Of a DNA stretch of 64,000 bases, positions 43,850-55,130 are shown in pieces. The first letter of the stretch is position 1, and every line of letters begins with the position of its first letter. Under the pieces are notes generated by a model. It had not been told where the DNA came from, did not search any database, and saw only the letters and a list, made by a program, of their open reading frames with translations. Source of the stretch: Galeruca laticollis (Eukaryota; Arthropoda; Insecta; Coleoptera; Chrysomelidae); contig OY998178.1 of NCBI GenBank assembly GCA_963921935.1, positions 201,346,862 through 201,410,861 on the forward strand, read 5' to 3'. Position numbers and translations under genes: made by a program.

Positions 43850-44040
43850 AAAGAAATATAATTGGGAAACTCCCAAGCATTATCGCTGCAAAGCAGGTAG
43901 ATTCTTGGCGGATTTTCAAGGTATTTCGGGAATCCCGATTTCGGTATACAACCCTAGGGAAAGGAAATACCGTTGGAAACCTTCAAGCATCCTCGCTGCA
44001 AAGCAGATAGATTCTTGAGGGATTCTCAAAGTATTTCGGG
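43850..44040 (+). repeat. Two-copy tandem repeat (about 95 bp) inside the 5' LTR
   Basis: 'ggaaa-gaaat' ... 'cgctgcaaagca-gtagattcttg' ... 'gtatttcggg' occurs twice. A weaker third relative lies near 44100-44220. Confidence 0.6.
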
Positions 44041-44232
44041 GTTTGCTCAATCTAGTACCATGGGCCTTGGTAGCGTGACTTTAAATATTTGATAATAGGC
44101 AACTTGGAGAAGCCTCGTCTGTGTTTGCTGCCATAGCAGGGACATCCTCGAGGGTTTTACAAGACGTGAAACGAAATAATCTCACGAGCGTTCGCTGCCA
44201 TAGAAGGTTCGCCAGGGAGAGGTTTTCGGACT

Positions 44233-44942
44233 CTGCCGAATAACTGATCTTTAAGCGATTGATTTGAGCACCAACGGCCAGGGTAAAATCCGCACAAAAA
44301 CCGAGGGAAATTCATAATTCACCGCCGTTCTATTTTGAGCCGTACACAAATACCAAGGAACGCTCCCGTAAAACACCGCTTGTGCCTTGATAACGCTTTG
44401 TCTGTGTAATTTTCACCGTAATGCTAGTAAATGTTTACTGATTTTCACCGGCAATTGCCGAAAACTATTGAAGCTTTGCACGTTAGGCTTGTAATCATAA
44501 AACATTTATGCTGTAATAAAGTGCTTTGTTCTGGGTTGTAATTTAAATAGAAATCGTAAATACTGAAGGGTTTTCATCAATATTTTGTTATTTTAAATAT
44601 ATAGCTACGTGGTTCGTTTTATTTTCCTTTTCCCAAATTAGTTCGACGTCGAAATAAATTGTAAAATTTTATAAAGCACAGGTAGTTTCATTTTCCGACA
44701 GTGGTAAACAATTCAAGCCTGTTTCCCACTTCGCACGGCATGGAGGTCTAGAACAACAGACCCCTGGAATTACTTAACCCCCATCTGTTGCTACCCTGGT
44801 AACTCTTGACGCTACCATTTTCGAGAGTTCAGTGGACTAAACCATCCCAAAAATCTGGCGCCCGAGAAAATCTGGTAGATACTAAAGCCGCGGTGGTCAT
44901 AGTGACGTGCGTAATTCTTTTGAGGAAAGGAAGCACGTCACA
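44233..44942 (+). repeat. LTR, 5' copy (duplicated portion)
   Basis: About 710 bp, closely similar to 47298-48007, ending 'cacgtcaca'. Contains the AATAAAG poly(A)-type signal at about 44515. Confidence 0.8.
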
Positions 44943-44945
44943 AAA

Positions 44946-44964
44946 TGGCGCCCAAGCGGGGACC
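44946..44964 (+). promoter_or_regulatory. Primer binding site of the LTR element
   Basis: TGGCGCCCAAGCGGGGACC lies 4 bases after the LTR end. It begins with TGG, as expected for pairing with a tRNA 3' CCA, and fits the common insect gypsy-type pattern. Confidence 0.55.
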
Positions 44965-45150
44965 GTTGTTGTAAAAAAATACAGGGACCGTTGTTGTAAG
45001 AAAAATACAAAAACTGTTGTTGTAGGAATAAGGACCGTTATTGTAAGAGCAGATTTCGTTATCGTTGAAGCAAGAGCCGTAGTTGTAAGAGCAAATGCCG
45101 TTGTTGTAGGAGCAGAGACCGTCGTTATATAAACCGGAGCCGTTGTTGTA
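44964..45150 (+). repeat. About 27-bp minisatellite in the LTR-element leader
   Basis: Units of the form 'gaccgttgttgtaagagca-a' repeat about six times with drift. On the minus strand they read as a Y-N-N-G-x-C-S-like repeat. This is probably incidental, because the block sits in the retroelement leader. Confidence 0.7.
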
Positions 45151-45269
45151 ACTGTAATAAGGATTTTGTTCCGCATATTGGGATGACCTTGTATGTGCTA
45201 ATGCAATAGAATCAATAAATTTCACGTGGAAATACTTTAATAATTATTATACCGGTTGTACCAATAAAT

Positions 45270-45690
45270 AGGGATTGCAATTTTAAGTATTAAATATAAA
45301 CAAAAGGTGATTTTTACTTAGATTTTTGTTATTTGCGAATATTTTAATAATTATTTACTGTTAGCAATAATATATTATACTGGTTCTCCTACAATTTTGT
45401 TATCATCGTTCACTACTGATAATAGTATTTTGAATAGGTATTGTAATTTTGGGTTTCGAATAGAAATCAAAGCTGATTTCAACTTAATAGTTGTGAAGCA
45501 AAAAGTGATTTTACTTAGACTTTTTATTTGCCAATATTTTAATAATTATTTACCGCTAGCAATAATATGTTATACTGGTTGTCCTACAATTTTGTAATCA
45601 TCGTTCACTACTGATAATAGTATTTTGAATATGTATTACAATTCTGGGTATTGCATAGAAATAAAAGCTGATTTTGACTTAGAATTTGTT
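45270..45690 (+). repeat. About 195-bp tandem duplication in the leader
   Basis: 'agcaataatat-ttatactggtt-tcctacaattttgt-atcatcgttcactactgataatag' occurs at about 45364 and 45559. Non-coding. Confidence 0.8.
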
Positions 45691-46026
45691 TTCTAGAAAG
45701 TATCTTGGAGATTTCATTTTCTAAATTTATATTTGCATCTTGAGTTGTATTTCCTGTTGCGGGAAACTTTGTATTGGTTTCTACGTTTAAAGATCCGCCA
45801 AGTCTTACGTTTTATTTTATTTTATCAGAAATACGAAATTGACTTGTTGTTGATTGGAAAAAAAATTCTCTATTGTTGATTATCCGAACTGGACTGGTTT
45901 TATTCGAGGTAACTAGTTTAAATTTTCGCCAACAAGGATTTCCACCAACGAGGGTGAACCGGCGTTGGGTATTTTGCTTGTCTGGATATACCGACCGAGC
46001 CGATTTGAGGATTACATCTGATGTCA

Positions 46027-47250
46027 ACTAGTGAATACAGCGACTCCACGGTTAGTAACGATAAACGTACATCCCCACAGGAAACCACTGATAAGCCGCT
46101 TGTGGGCTAGATATATTCTCTAAAGAAAGAAGAACTCTCTGTTGAACTAACCAAGCGACAACTGTTTCCAACTGGACCCGTAAGAGACAGGCGCCGACGA
46201 CTAGCTAGTTTTCTGAAAAAGTCATCAGCTGTACAAAGGAGTACCAATTCCGTTCCGCCTGGAGGTGCAGGGTTAAATCCAAGTAGTCCCGTAGCTCCAC
46301 AGCTTGATCGTATTACAGTAACCACGGGAGGCACGAGTTCCGTAATAACCATGACTACTACTACTACTCCCGTTACTTCTCCGTTGAATGTGCACGATTA
46401 GGAAGTATCCTTTGGGAATCGCGATGATCCGGCAAATTTTCTGGAACGACTGGAAGAAATTTGCACTGCTAAGAATGTGCCGCAAGATAATTTACCATCG
46501 GTGTTACCCGAATTCCTGTCTGGTGAACCAGCACTGTGGTTCCGCAACAACCGAAGCCGATGAACAAACTGGAAGGATTTTGAAAGAGCGTTCCGCGTTT
46601 TCTTCTACCCGGTTAATTATGAAGTAGACCTAGAAGCGGAAATTAGCAAACGGCTGCAAAGGAGGAATGAGGCGGCATCGGCATACATCACTGATCTACA
46701 AACTTTGATGCGTGGACATGGGAAACTCTCCGATGAACAACAATTGGCCTAGCTATATCGTAATCTGCTACCTAAATATCGACAGCAGATCCGTAAAACG
46801 GACTTCAAATAATTTACTTCTTCCTGTGAAGAGGTCAAGGAATTCTAGTTGCTACGAAAAGAACTCCAAAATATTCCTAGCACCAGTGGATGGCGAAGAG
46901 GAACAAATCAACGTTTTCCGCCGGCCAATACATCTCGGAATCCAAATGCAACTACCAGTCCGGCCCGAGAACCTGAAGCTAGTACCAGTTCTTCCCATCC
47001 ATCCAATCCAGTCAGTCGAGCACCTATGTTCAGGAGTTCTAGTACATTGTGCTGGCGTTGTGGTGAGACAGGCCACGTCCAAGCAAACTGTAGAAACCCG
47101 TTGAAAATATTCTGTTTCCGCTGCCGTAAAGAATGAGTCCTTACCCGAGACTGTTCCTGTTCGAAGCCGGAAAACTAGACCGAAACTGCTCCGAAGGGAA
47201 GCTGTCACAGTTTCCCAATCTTTTAGCATCTCAAGAACATCTGTCTTCCG
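46027..47250 (+). pseudogene. Ty3-gypsy-like gag with CCHC knuckle, broken
   Basis: A single frame with a few stops. It has a Pro/Ser/Thr-rich N-terminus (46100-46400). The capsid (retrotrans_gag-like) region follows, with D-D-P-A-N-F-L-E-R-L-E, A-L-W-F-R-N-N, a W-x-x-F-x-x-A-F box near 46580, and then L-E-A-E-I-S-K-R-L-Q-R and the N-L-L-P-K-Y-R block near 46765. A Ser/Pro-rich linker leads to the zinc knuckle C-W-R-C-G-E-T-G-H-V-Q-A-N-C (about 47050-47094), with a second partial C-F-R-C. Stops occur at about 46399, 46561, 46750, 46811 and 47136. It would form virus-like particle cores. No pol follows. Confidence 0.7.
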
Positions 47251-47297
47251 AACCATCAGATCCGCGACCCCAAATTGACGTACAAATGGAAAACTTT

Positions 47298-48007
47298 CTA
47301 CCGACTAATTGATCTTTACGCGATTGATTTTAGCACCAACGGCCAGGGTAATATCCGCACAAAAACCGAGGGAAATTTATTATTTACTGCCGTTCTATTC
47401 TAAGCCGTACACAAATACCAAGAAACGCTCCCGTAAAACACCGCTAGTGCCTTGATAACGCGTTCTCTGTGTAATTTTCACCGTACTGCTAGTAAATTTT
47501 CACTGATTTTCACCGGCAATCGCCGAAAACTATTAAAGCTTTGCACGTTAGGCTTGTAATCGTGAAACATTTATTCTGTAATAAAGTGCTTTGGTCTGGG
47601 TTGTAATTTAAATAGAAATCGTAAATAGTGAAAGGTTTTCATCAATATTTAGTTATTTTAAATATATAGCTACGTCGTTCGTTTTATTTTCCTTTTCCCA
47701 AATTAGTTCGAAGTCGAAATAAATTGTGAAATTTTATAAAGCACAGGTAGTTTCATTTTCCGACAGTGGTAAACAATTAAAGCCTGTTTCCCACTTCACA
47801 CGGCAAAGAGGTCAAGAACAACAGACCCCTGGAATTACTTAACCTCCATCTGTTGCTACCCTGGTAACTCTTGACGCTACCATTTTCGAGAGTTCGGTGG
47901 AGTAAACCATCCCAAAAATCTGGCGCCCAAGAAAATCTGGTAGATAGTAAAGCCGCGGGTGTCATAGTGACGTCCGTAATTCTTTTGAGGAAAGAAAGCA
48001 CGTCACA
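47298..48007 (+). repeat. LTR, 3' copy (5'-truncated)
   Basis: Match to 44233-44942, with the AATAAAG at about 47579. It follows gag debris directly, with no pol or polypurine tract between. Confidence 0.8.
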
Positions 48008-48480
48008 GTTTGTCAAAACAATCATATCTAGATGTTGAAATAACCAACAGGATGTTACAGGTCATTGTTCTAGTAATACAAGAGCTCATCCACGATGTTA
48101 TACTTAGGAGTTATAGGTTGAACAATATGCAAGGAAGAACGGATTTGGAGAAAGTATTGGATGTCGTTATAACTACTATACATGTACAACCGAATGTGAC
48201 AGAAAATATTGTAGAGAAGCACCGGATCAAGAATATTTATTTACAAGTATAAGTTTAAGTGAAATAATCATTACAAATTGAAAAAAAAATCAAGCATCGT
48301 TTAAAAGTAGTACTTAGGTGTCTACATAATGCTGAATATTATATTATTACTGTTTATATAAATTTGTAATAGATCAGTTTGTTAACGTTCGTGTATACAG
48401 AGGAAAATGTAGTTGATTCAATCCCTCCTGCATGCGGCTATATTTATTGTTGATATATGTGTTGTGAATAGTAATTATCA
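48008..48480. other. Unassigned region
   Basis: The 80-residue frame at 48010-48252 is not recognised. The rest is AT-rich. Confidence 0.4.
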
Positions 48481-48489
48481 TAAAATTTT

Positions 48490-48983
48490 AGGTAGTGTGG
48501 ATTTTTGGAATTTCCGGAGGTTATCGTCGTCAAGAATTGAAAAATTTAAAAATAAATCATGTTTGAGATTTAGAAAATGAATTTGAAGATAAATTAATTG
48601 TAATTCCCGGAATGTTTTACGAGGTCTCCAAAAAATATATTCTGCTTAGACCACCAGATATAGACCAATTTTTTGTTGATTACCAAAAAGGAAAATGTAC
48701 CAAACAAGTTGTCGGATTTAACAAAATTGGTAATCAGCCAAAAATAGTTGTTGAATTTTTAAAATTACCAGATGCGAATTTATATACGGGACATTGCTTC
48801 CACCGGTCAGAGGCTACTATCCTTGCAGATGCAGGAGGTGATGCCTTAACAGTAGAAAATGTCTGTGGTTGGAAATCAACAGCGGCAATGGAAACGTATA
48901 TAATAATAATAATAGTAATAATAATAAACTTTTTTGCCTATAGAATATACATTCATTGCAAGGGTTCGGTTGACAGTGCATGA
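48490..48983 (+). pseudogene. Crypton-like tyrosine recombinase, C-terminal part
   Basis: Upstream sequence (48490-48610, one stop) reads G-I-S-G-G-Y-R-R-Q-E-L-K-N-L, the first catalytic Arg region. The frame 48612-48983 continues with I-P-G and a Lys-containing strand, then Y-T-G-H-C-F-H-R-S-E-A-T-I-L-A-D-A-G, where the H-x-x-R signature is altered (H-C-F-H). It then reads G-W-K-S-T-A-A-M-E-T-Y-I, with the Trp and the nucleophile Tyr. This layout is seen in eukaryotic Crypton (and some DIRS-type) recombinases. An (ATA)n run starts right after the Tyr (48900). The N-terminal half is missing. Confidence 0.6.
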
Positions 48984-49189
48984 ATAATTAAATATTTGTA
49001 GTTACATCTTTGGTCTAAGGCTAATACGATACTAATATATGGCAAATGTACCTATATAAAGGAAAAATAACAAACAAAAAATAAAGATGTACATTCAAAG
49101 CATGAAGAAAATAGCAGATATAATGGACGCATGGAACTAACTAAATAATTATTTTGTCTATTGGACTAATCCGAAACCTACGAAAGAGC
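48984..49189. other. Short AT-rich spacer / 3' sequence of the LINE
   Basis: No gene. The part near 49060-49189 may be the 3' UTR of the minus-strand LINE that follows. Confidence 0.4.
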
Positions 49190-49447
49190 TCAAAAATCAT
49201 CATTCGTTAATCACGAATGCTCGGAGCTTTAGAATATTCCATGTGTAAGCAGCAATACATTTTGCATCATCAACATTGAGGTTATTTAGAGTTTCTATGA
49301 GAGATTCAATATTTCTGAGAGGGTCATAATTCGGTGATCTCATAGAGGTGTATATGGGATACTCAAAAAGCATATGGAAGATAGTTTCCGGTTCTTCCAT
49401 GTTACACACAGTGCAGCGTTCTGATGGGTCAATTATATACGAGCAGC
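49190..49447 (-). pseudogene. I/Jockey/CR1-like LINE, C-terminal knuckle (3' piece)
   Basis: The minus frame (C-terminal part of 49493-49200) reads G-C-S-Y, then C-T-V-C-N, an H in F-H-M-L-F and a Y-P-I-Y tail (usual C replaced), the C-x2-C-x8-H-x4-C-like knuckle at the end of many non-LTR ORF2 proteins. It is separated from the rest of the LINE (51879 onward) by the inverted-repeat element. Host sequence on both sides fits into one frame with one CAT removed. Confidence 0.65.
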
Positions 49448-49450
49448 CAT
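49448..49450 (+). repeat. Probable 3-bp target duplication, left (CAT)
   Basis: CAT before CCACTGAGCA, and CAT at 51876-51878 after the right end. Short, so moderate support. Confidence 0.5.
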
Positions 49451-51875
49451 CCACTGAGCAAGAATATGTTGCCTCAACGTTGCTGCAAATCACATATCGG
49501 ATGTGTAATGTTGCTTCCGACTTTGCAATGATGTTGCATCAACATGCCAGCAACGCCGTAACGGCCGCCATTGCAACGTTCATTTGTAATATTTCAAAAG
49601 TTATGTTAGGTGATGGTACTTACGGATATTTCTAACACCGTTCAAATGCAAGGTTGTATCATTATTTCAATATAACATTCTAATCAACTTTCTTCTATGA
49701 TGTTGCAGTTACCTTATAACTAGACGTTTCAGGAAATGTTCCTATACATTTCAAAAGTATATTCAAATCATCTTTCATTTGGTATGTAGCCTAGTACCAT
49801 TCCAAGACATTTCAGAAGTATACTTGAATAAACTTCTTTTTGTGATTCCCTGTTATTGAAAGTTGCAGATAACGTTCGAAAGTTCACTAAAATCATCCTT
49901 ATAATATGGCAATATAATTATTAGGGAGTTACAGGTACTCTCCAATTAACATATTGATAATGGAAAAATGCTTAATTATATTAAGATAGGAAAATTTCAG
50001 AATTGATCAATTAGTCTCTTAACCTCAAATTGAAAGGACTTGCGTTTGTACTTAATGAAGAGTACTTCTAATCCGTAGAGGCTATAGCATGATTAACTAC
50101 ACGTGTGTTGAGGGCTAGTGATTTCAATTTGGTTTCATGGTGTGGTTGAAAGTTTTCATAAAGTTTTGTCAAAATGTATATTCTAAGTTAAAGAAACTTA
50201 TTGAGATTCAATAGTGACGGCACTTTTAACGTAGAATGTGTGTCCGTTCTGAACTTTGGACAAGAGAACCCAAAAAAAAACAAATTTAAATCAAAATATT
50301 CCAACGATTTATTGAACAGAAATAAAAACAATATTGCACATGAAATAACACATCAGATACAAAAAAACATGTATTTCCAGTAGCAGATAATTCAGTTCAA
50401 TGAATGAATGAACACTGCTTTATATTCATCAATTTCGTTTTTTCTATGTTTTGTCAGTTTCTACGTAATGGTCCGCTAAATACTTTGCATCGAACCATTA
50501 TACAAATACTAAAAGCAGTAAAAAAATTAAATTAGAAATATGCATCTACTAATTTATTGAACTAAAAAATTCATAATAAAAAATATTTTAATAACAAAAA
50601 TATATCACACTACACAATTTGCACAGATATCAACTTATATACTGGGAAACAACCTGATTACTCGGTGATTCCTGGAGGTATATTAAAATGAAAATTTGTG
50701 GTTCAAATGAATTTCACAAACAAGTGATTAAATCGAAGGAGCCTATAGTCTTGTTGATATAGTATATAACAACTAATATAATTGAATCGTAATAATTCTA
50801 AGTGAAAAACAAACATTTATACCTGAAACAGACCTTTCAATTCACAGCTATAAAATAAAAAGGAAACTGTGAGCCTATTGTATAGAGTATACAAATATAA
50901 ATTAATCCATTGCTTCACTTCACCAAGAAAACAGAAAAAATGTTATTCCTTTTTCCCTCCAACGACCGGTCAAAAGTCGAAACACTCGAAACTCGAAAGA
51001 AAAAAATCCTAACCCAACCTTCTTCTTCTTCTTCATCTATACTATTATTGGGCTGGGTTAGGATGAGCTCCCAATGCATCGTTTTTGCCTTTCGTCTCGA
51101 ACGTCACGCCATCTTCAGGCATTCTGATTGGCGAATTGGTGAATCGCGTCAGGAATTTGCCGATCAGAATACGTGACGCGCGACGCAAAAAAGATAAACG
51201 ATGTATTGGGAACTTATAGAACCATTCAATCATTTCCGATCAGACCTAATCTAGAAATATATAAATTCGAAATCCGAAAAGTTTGCCGGAGAGTAATCGA
51301 AATAAACGTCATGCATCTAGGAATTTTTCAGCAGGAAGGAATATTATTAACCCACAGCAATGTTTCTCTTGATTAAAAAATATCGCAATATTCCAACTTG
51401 GATAGGTACTGAAACTTCATAAGGAAATATTTCGACAGGAAGAAATAAATAACTTACAGCAATGTTACTCGCGAAAGTAAATGACGATATTTCAATTTGT
51501 GTATTTGACAATATCACTGAAACTTAATAGCGAAATGTTTCAAAAATAATAAATAACTAACTTACAGCAATGTTTCTGAAAAAATGCTGATGCAATATTA
51601 CCACTGGCATATCTAAGAACATCACGGCAACCTCAATTACAAACGTTTCAGTGGGAAGGAAATCTTAACTTAATGAAATGTTTCTCTAATGAGCAAGTCA
51701 CAATGTTTCAACTAAACTAACGCAATAATATTACTGCAACTTCTCCAGGAAACATTTCAAAGCGTATATAAATGTAATTGCGCAATAATATTACTGCAAC
51801 TTCTCCAGGAAACATTTCAAAATGTATATAAATGTAATTTGCAGCAATGTTTTGCAAGGTTCTGTGCTCAGTGGG
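49451..51875 (-). mobile_element. Terminal-inverted-repeat DNA element, copy 2 (reversed)
   Basis: Reverse-complement counterpart of 303-2649 over its whole length, including the 'gcaacgccgtaacggccgcc' landmark (about 49550). It is 2425 bp against 2347 bp, and much of the difference is a 60-bp tandem duplication at 51721-51840. It splits a LINE coding frame, which defines the element ends and gives the CAT duplication. No transposase. Confidence 0.75.
51721..51840. repeat. 60-bp tandem duplication inside the TIR element copy 2
   Basis: Two adjacent 60-base blocks differ at only a few positions. Copy 1 has this segment once (near 340-400). Confidence 0.9.
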
Positions 51876-51878
51876 CAT
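51876..51878 (+). repeat. Probable 3-bp target duplication, right (CAT)
   Basis: See 49448-49450. Confidence 0.5.
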
Positions 51879-53460
51879 TCAAGGTAAATTTTATACGCAG
51901 CTGGTTGGTGAAACGTAACTGGGAAATAGTGCGGGTAACCTGCATAGGCATTTTCTGGATTAAATAACAACTGGGCAACGAACAGCTAGAAAGTGATTTA
52001 TATAATGTAAGGAATGAGCTGTCTTCTTTTCGTGTAACGTCTAATGAATGTAGCTTTTGATAATACCGTAAGAGCAACGACTTTCTATTAATTTTTAGTT
52101 TAACAGCGCTAATACTATCCCAAATATCAGATGCGTCAATGAAATCAAAATACGACTTTACTTGCTTTGCCTAATAAAATTTCTCATCACATACAGGCAA
52201 CAATTTCAACTGCCGTTTGAAACATAACTGCATCTGCAATCATCCATTAGAAGTATCCTAATAATCCAATTTAATGTTATCTTGAACAAATTATACGACA
52301 ATTTTACCCGACCTGCATCAAGTCGTAGAGCATAGTCAGGCGTATTTAAGGGCACCATCAAAACTCTTTTTAGAAAAGATACCTGAACACGCTCTATAAT
52401 ATCTGGATACCTTAATCCCCAAATAGGCAATGCATTGTACATAATACTAGCAATAAGAGATTCAAATAGTTTTATCCGCGGGGACAAATTATCTATTTTC
52501 ATTTTTGCCATTAAAGATAATACTTGTCCTATAGCTTGCTTTGCCTTATTTGCTATTGTTTTTAACATCTCGCAAAATACGCCAGATGATTTGAATAGTA
52601 CTCCTAGATAATTATAATTGTTTGTTATAGAGATTCAACATTCGTTAAAATGAAATTTATAAGACTTTTGTTGAAACCCACCTCTAGAAAAAGACATGAT
52701 CTTAGTTTTTGTAGTATTAACCGTTAAATTATTTTTAGCGCAGTATTTTTCAAGGATTTGCAATTTCCTTCCTACATCAACTTCAGAAAATGCCAGTATT
52801 ACAACATCGTCTGCATACAAAAGAGTTAATATTTCATTCCTATCATCAATGTTTACACCCCGAGCCCCATTCTTACAGAAAAAATGTTCAATATCAGCGA
52901 TGAAGAATGAAAATTGTAGTTGACTCAAAGATTCGCCTAGCAATATTCCTGTTGTTACGTCGAATGCTTTGGTAAATCCATCAGCGGCTTTTATTTTAAT
53001 AGTGGCATTATCATATATGTGTTTTATGACACGCAATATTTTTGATGATAAACCTAGCTGAAAAAGTTTTGCCCATAGGATTTGCTGGTCAATGGAATCA
53101 AAAGCTCGTTTAAAGTCTACGAAATTAGCAAATATTTTTCGCTTCTTAAGCCTGATATGTAAGTTGACAATGGAATTCCAAGTGTAAACATTATCTATGC
53201 ACCCTCGTCCAGAACGGAAACCCGCCTGAGCTTCAGGCAAAATGTGACACTCGGACCATTGTGTGAGTCTGTTGTAAAGTATAGTCGTAAAGACTTTACC
53301 AATGCAGTTAGCTAATGCTAACCCTCTATAGTTCAATGGTTCACACGCTAGTCCACCCTTATGTACCATTATAAGTAGTATTTCAGTCCATTGCAAAGGC
53401 ATGAGAGCTGTTTGAAAAATATCCAATTGTGAGGAACATTTTTTTAGAACTCATAGGAAA
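51879..53460 (-). pseudogene. I/Jockey/CR1-like LINE: reverse transcriptase domain
   Basis: The frame 53426-52635 (263 residues) carries, in order, N-Y-R-G-L-A-L-A-N-C-I-G-K, E-A-Q-A-G-F-R-S-G-R-G, the palm F-V-D-F-K-R-A-F-D-S (first catalytic Asp), a damaged G-x-x-Q-G box (L-L-G-E-S-L-S), and L-L-Y-A-D-D-V-V-I-L-A (catalytic Asp pair). The thumb follows in the frame 52568-52206 (L-F-E-S-L-I-A-S-I-M-Y) after a frameshift near 52620, then a C-terminal helical region (52077-51879). Clade not assigned. Only a handful of lesions. Confidence 0.75.
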
Positions 53461-53469
53461 TTAAATCAT

Positions 53470-54714
53470 TTCCCGGTGCTTTCCTAGATTTGCACTAGTT
53501 AAGAACGTGGTATATCTCTTCGAATGTTATTACGGAATCGAGGAAAGGATAATTCACGTCTGTGAATTGGAGGTCAACATACACTCTCTGCGAATAAATA
53601 CTATCATAAAAGTTTTCCCAAATTTCCACGGATAGTAGATTTCGATTTGAGTGATTTTGGAATTGTTCAATTGCTGACCAAAAGTCTTTAGGATTACGTG
53701 AGCTTGTTAAACGGGATATAAAGGCATCTTTATATGCTTTTTTCTGTCCTTGTTAGTTTTCTATAATTTTTCTTATCTTGCGTGTAGTTCAGGTTTTGAG
53801 AAACATCAGAGGGATATTTTTTAAATAATTTCAATGAAGGGTTTAAGAGCTTTTTTGCATCCACACACTCACTATCAAACCAAGGTTTACTCTTAACATA
53901 GTAATTTGATTTCACACTGGTATCTCTGAATCTGAACATATTGAGACTCTCCGCGCATTTAAAAATAGCAGAACAAAAATCATTATATGACAACTGCACA
54001 TCAGGAATAAAATAAGCTTGGTTCGATAGGCGCATGGAAAGTTTATAATTTTCTTTTTGCTGCTCATTCCAAACAAGAAATTTGCTGAAAAAACTATTAT
54101 GTTTTTCAGTGTTTTCACTAAAGCGATAATGAGTAAGAGTTACTTGGATTGGGAAATGATCAGACAAATAATCGTTAAAACCCACACAAAATTGTTGTAT
54201 GTCAGATAGATGTAAATTACTTACCCACAACAAGTCCACCACACTACTTCCCATTTTACTTACATATGTGAACATAGCTGGTCTGTCTTCCACAGTTCTT
54301 CCATTCAGAAGTGTAAATGAATTATTATACATAAAATCAATAAGTTTTCGACCTCTAGTATTGAATTCTGAATCATAACTCAACCTCTCTTCGTATAAGT
54401 TTGTATTTTCCAAGATTTCCGATTGTGTGATGCCAGCATTTTAAACGCGGCAATTGAAGTCACCTCCAATAATGATCATTACATCGTTATGACTATTGCT
54501 GATGAAAAACACATAGTCCGCCACAGGCACGCCCAACTGCCTTATTCCTAAGAGCACCAAATGAGAAAGCCTCGTAATCAGTCAAAAAACCTGCACTATT
54601 CACCTTTTCTGTAATCAAACACGTTTCACTCATGCAAATAACATCGAAATTCGAATTCGCAGAATCCTCGATAAAATTTTGCAGATTAGCGAAGCCATGA
54701 CAATTCCAAAACAA
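53470..54714 (-). pseudogene. I/Jockey/CR1-like LINE: endonuclease domain and linker
   Basis: 54714-54493 begins the apurinic-type endonuclease: a W-N-C-H-G start, then D-V-I-C-M-S-E-T with the catalytic Glu. A break at about 54445 is followed by 54413-53730 (227 residues) with the F-N-T-R-G and L-L-N-G-R segments, V-V-D-L-L-W-V-S, and the terminal S-D-H-F-P motif (catalytic Asp-His) at about residue 100. The C-terminal part is the linker to the RT, which continues in broken frames to 53470. Confidence 0.7.
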
Positions 54715-55130
54715 AACTCCTGATAGTTTTTTTGGCGCGTAAAATTAAGTTTACTGTGTTTTGAGATATTCTGTTCGGGAGATGAATTGCTACCGCGATC
54801 TCTTCCTCTTTTGGGCTTATCAGATGTATTTTATCGTTGTTCAGATACTGGAATAATTCGTGGTTGATTAAATATATATTTGATTCTAATTGATTCTCCA
54901 GCAGCCTTTCTAGAAGTAAAGTCTTTGAAAATTGCAGCATTTTCTTGCATTTGTAGCGGAGTGAGGTCATTTTTCATTTTTATTTGAGGATATTGATTTA
55001 CAGGCAACTTGAATTTATTGCGCAGCACAAGTAAAGCATCTTCATGAGACTTAAATACAATTTTAATAAGTCGCGTCTGGCTATCTCCGTTACAATTTCC
55101 TCATAGTTACTACATTCAGGGATAACATTC
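54715..55130 (-). pseudogene. I/Jockey/CR1-like LINE: probable ORF1 C-terminus
   Basis: The minus frame 55028-54831 carries N-D-L-T-P-L-Q-M-Q-E-N and R-K-A-A-G-E-S-I-R-I-K-Y. This is the kind of charged segment found at the C-terminal end of ORF1 in many insect LINEs. It joins the endonuclease ORF directly. A frameshift (54970-54686 is the shadow) blurs its end. The 5' end of the LINE is missing beyond about 55130. Confidence 0.45.

Larger units (their letters stand above)
43450..48007 (+). mobile_element. Pol-deleted LTR retrotransposon (Ty3-gypsy-like)
   Basis: Direct repeats of 710 bp (44233-44942 and 47298-48007) flank a leader and a decayed gag. The 5' LTR seems to extend further left, with a TATA box at 43532 and internal sub-repeats at 43850-44040, while the 3' copy starts abruptly inside the LTR. 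This suggests that one deletion removed the end of gag, all of pol and the first part of the 3' LTR. The 5' limit near 43450 is approximate. Confidence 0.6.

Noticed and set aside
44938..45225. A small Y-N-N-G-repeat secreted peptide gene on the minus strand.
   Set aside because: It is a translation of a minisatellite in an LTR-element leader. There is no promoter, splice or conservation evidence.
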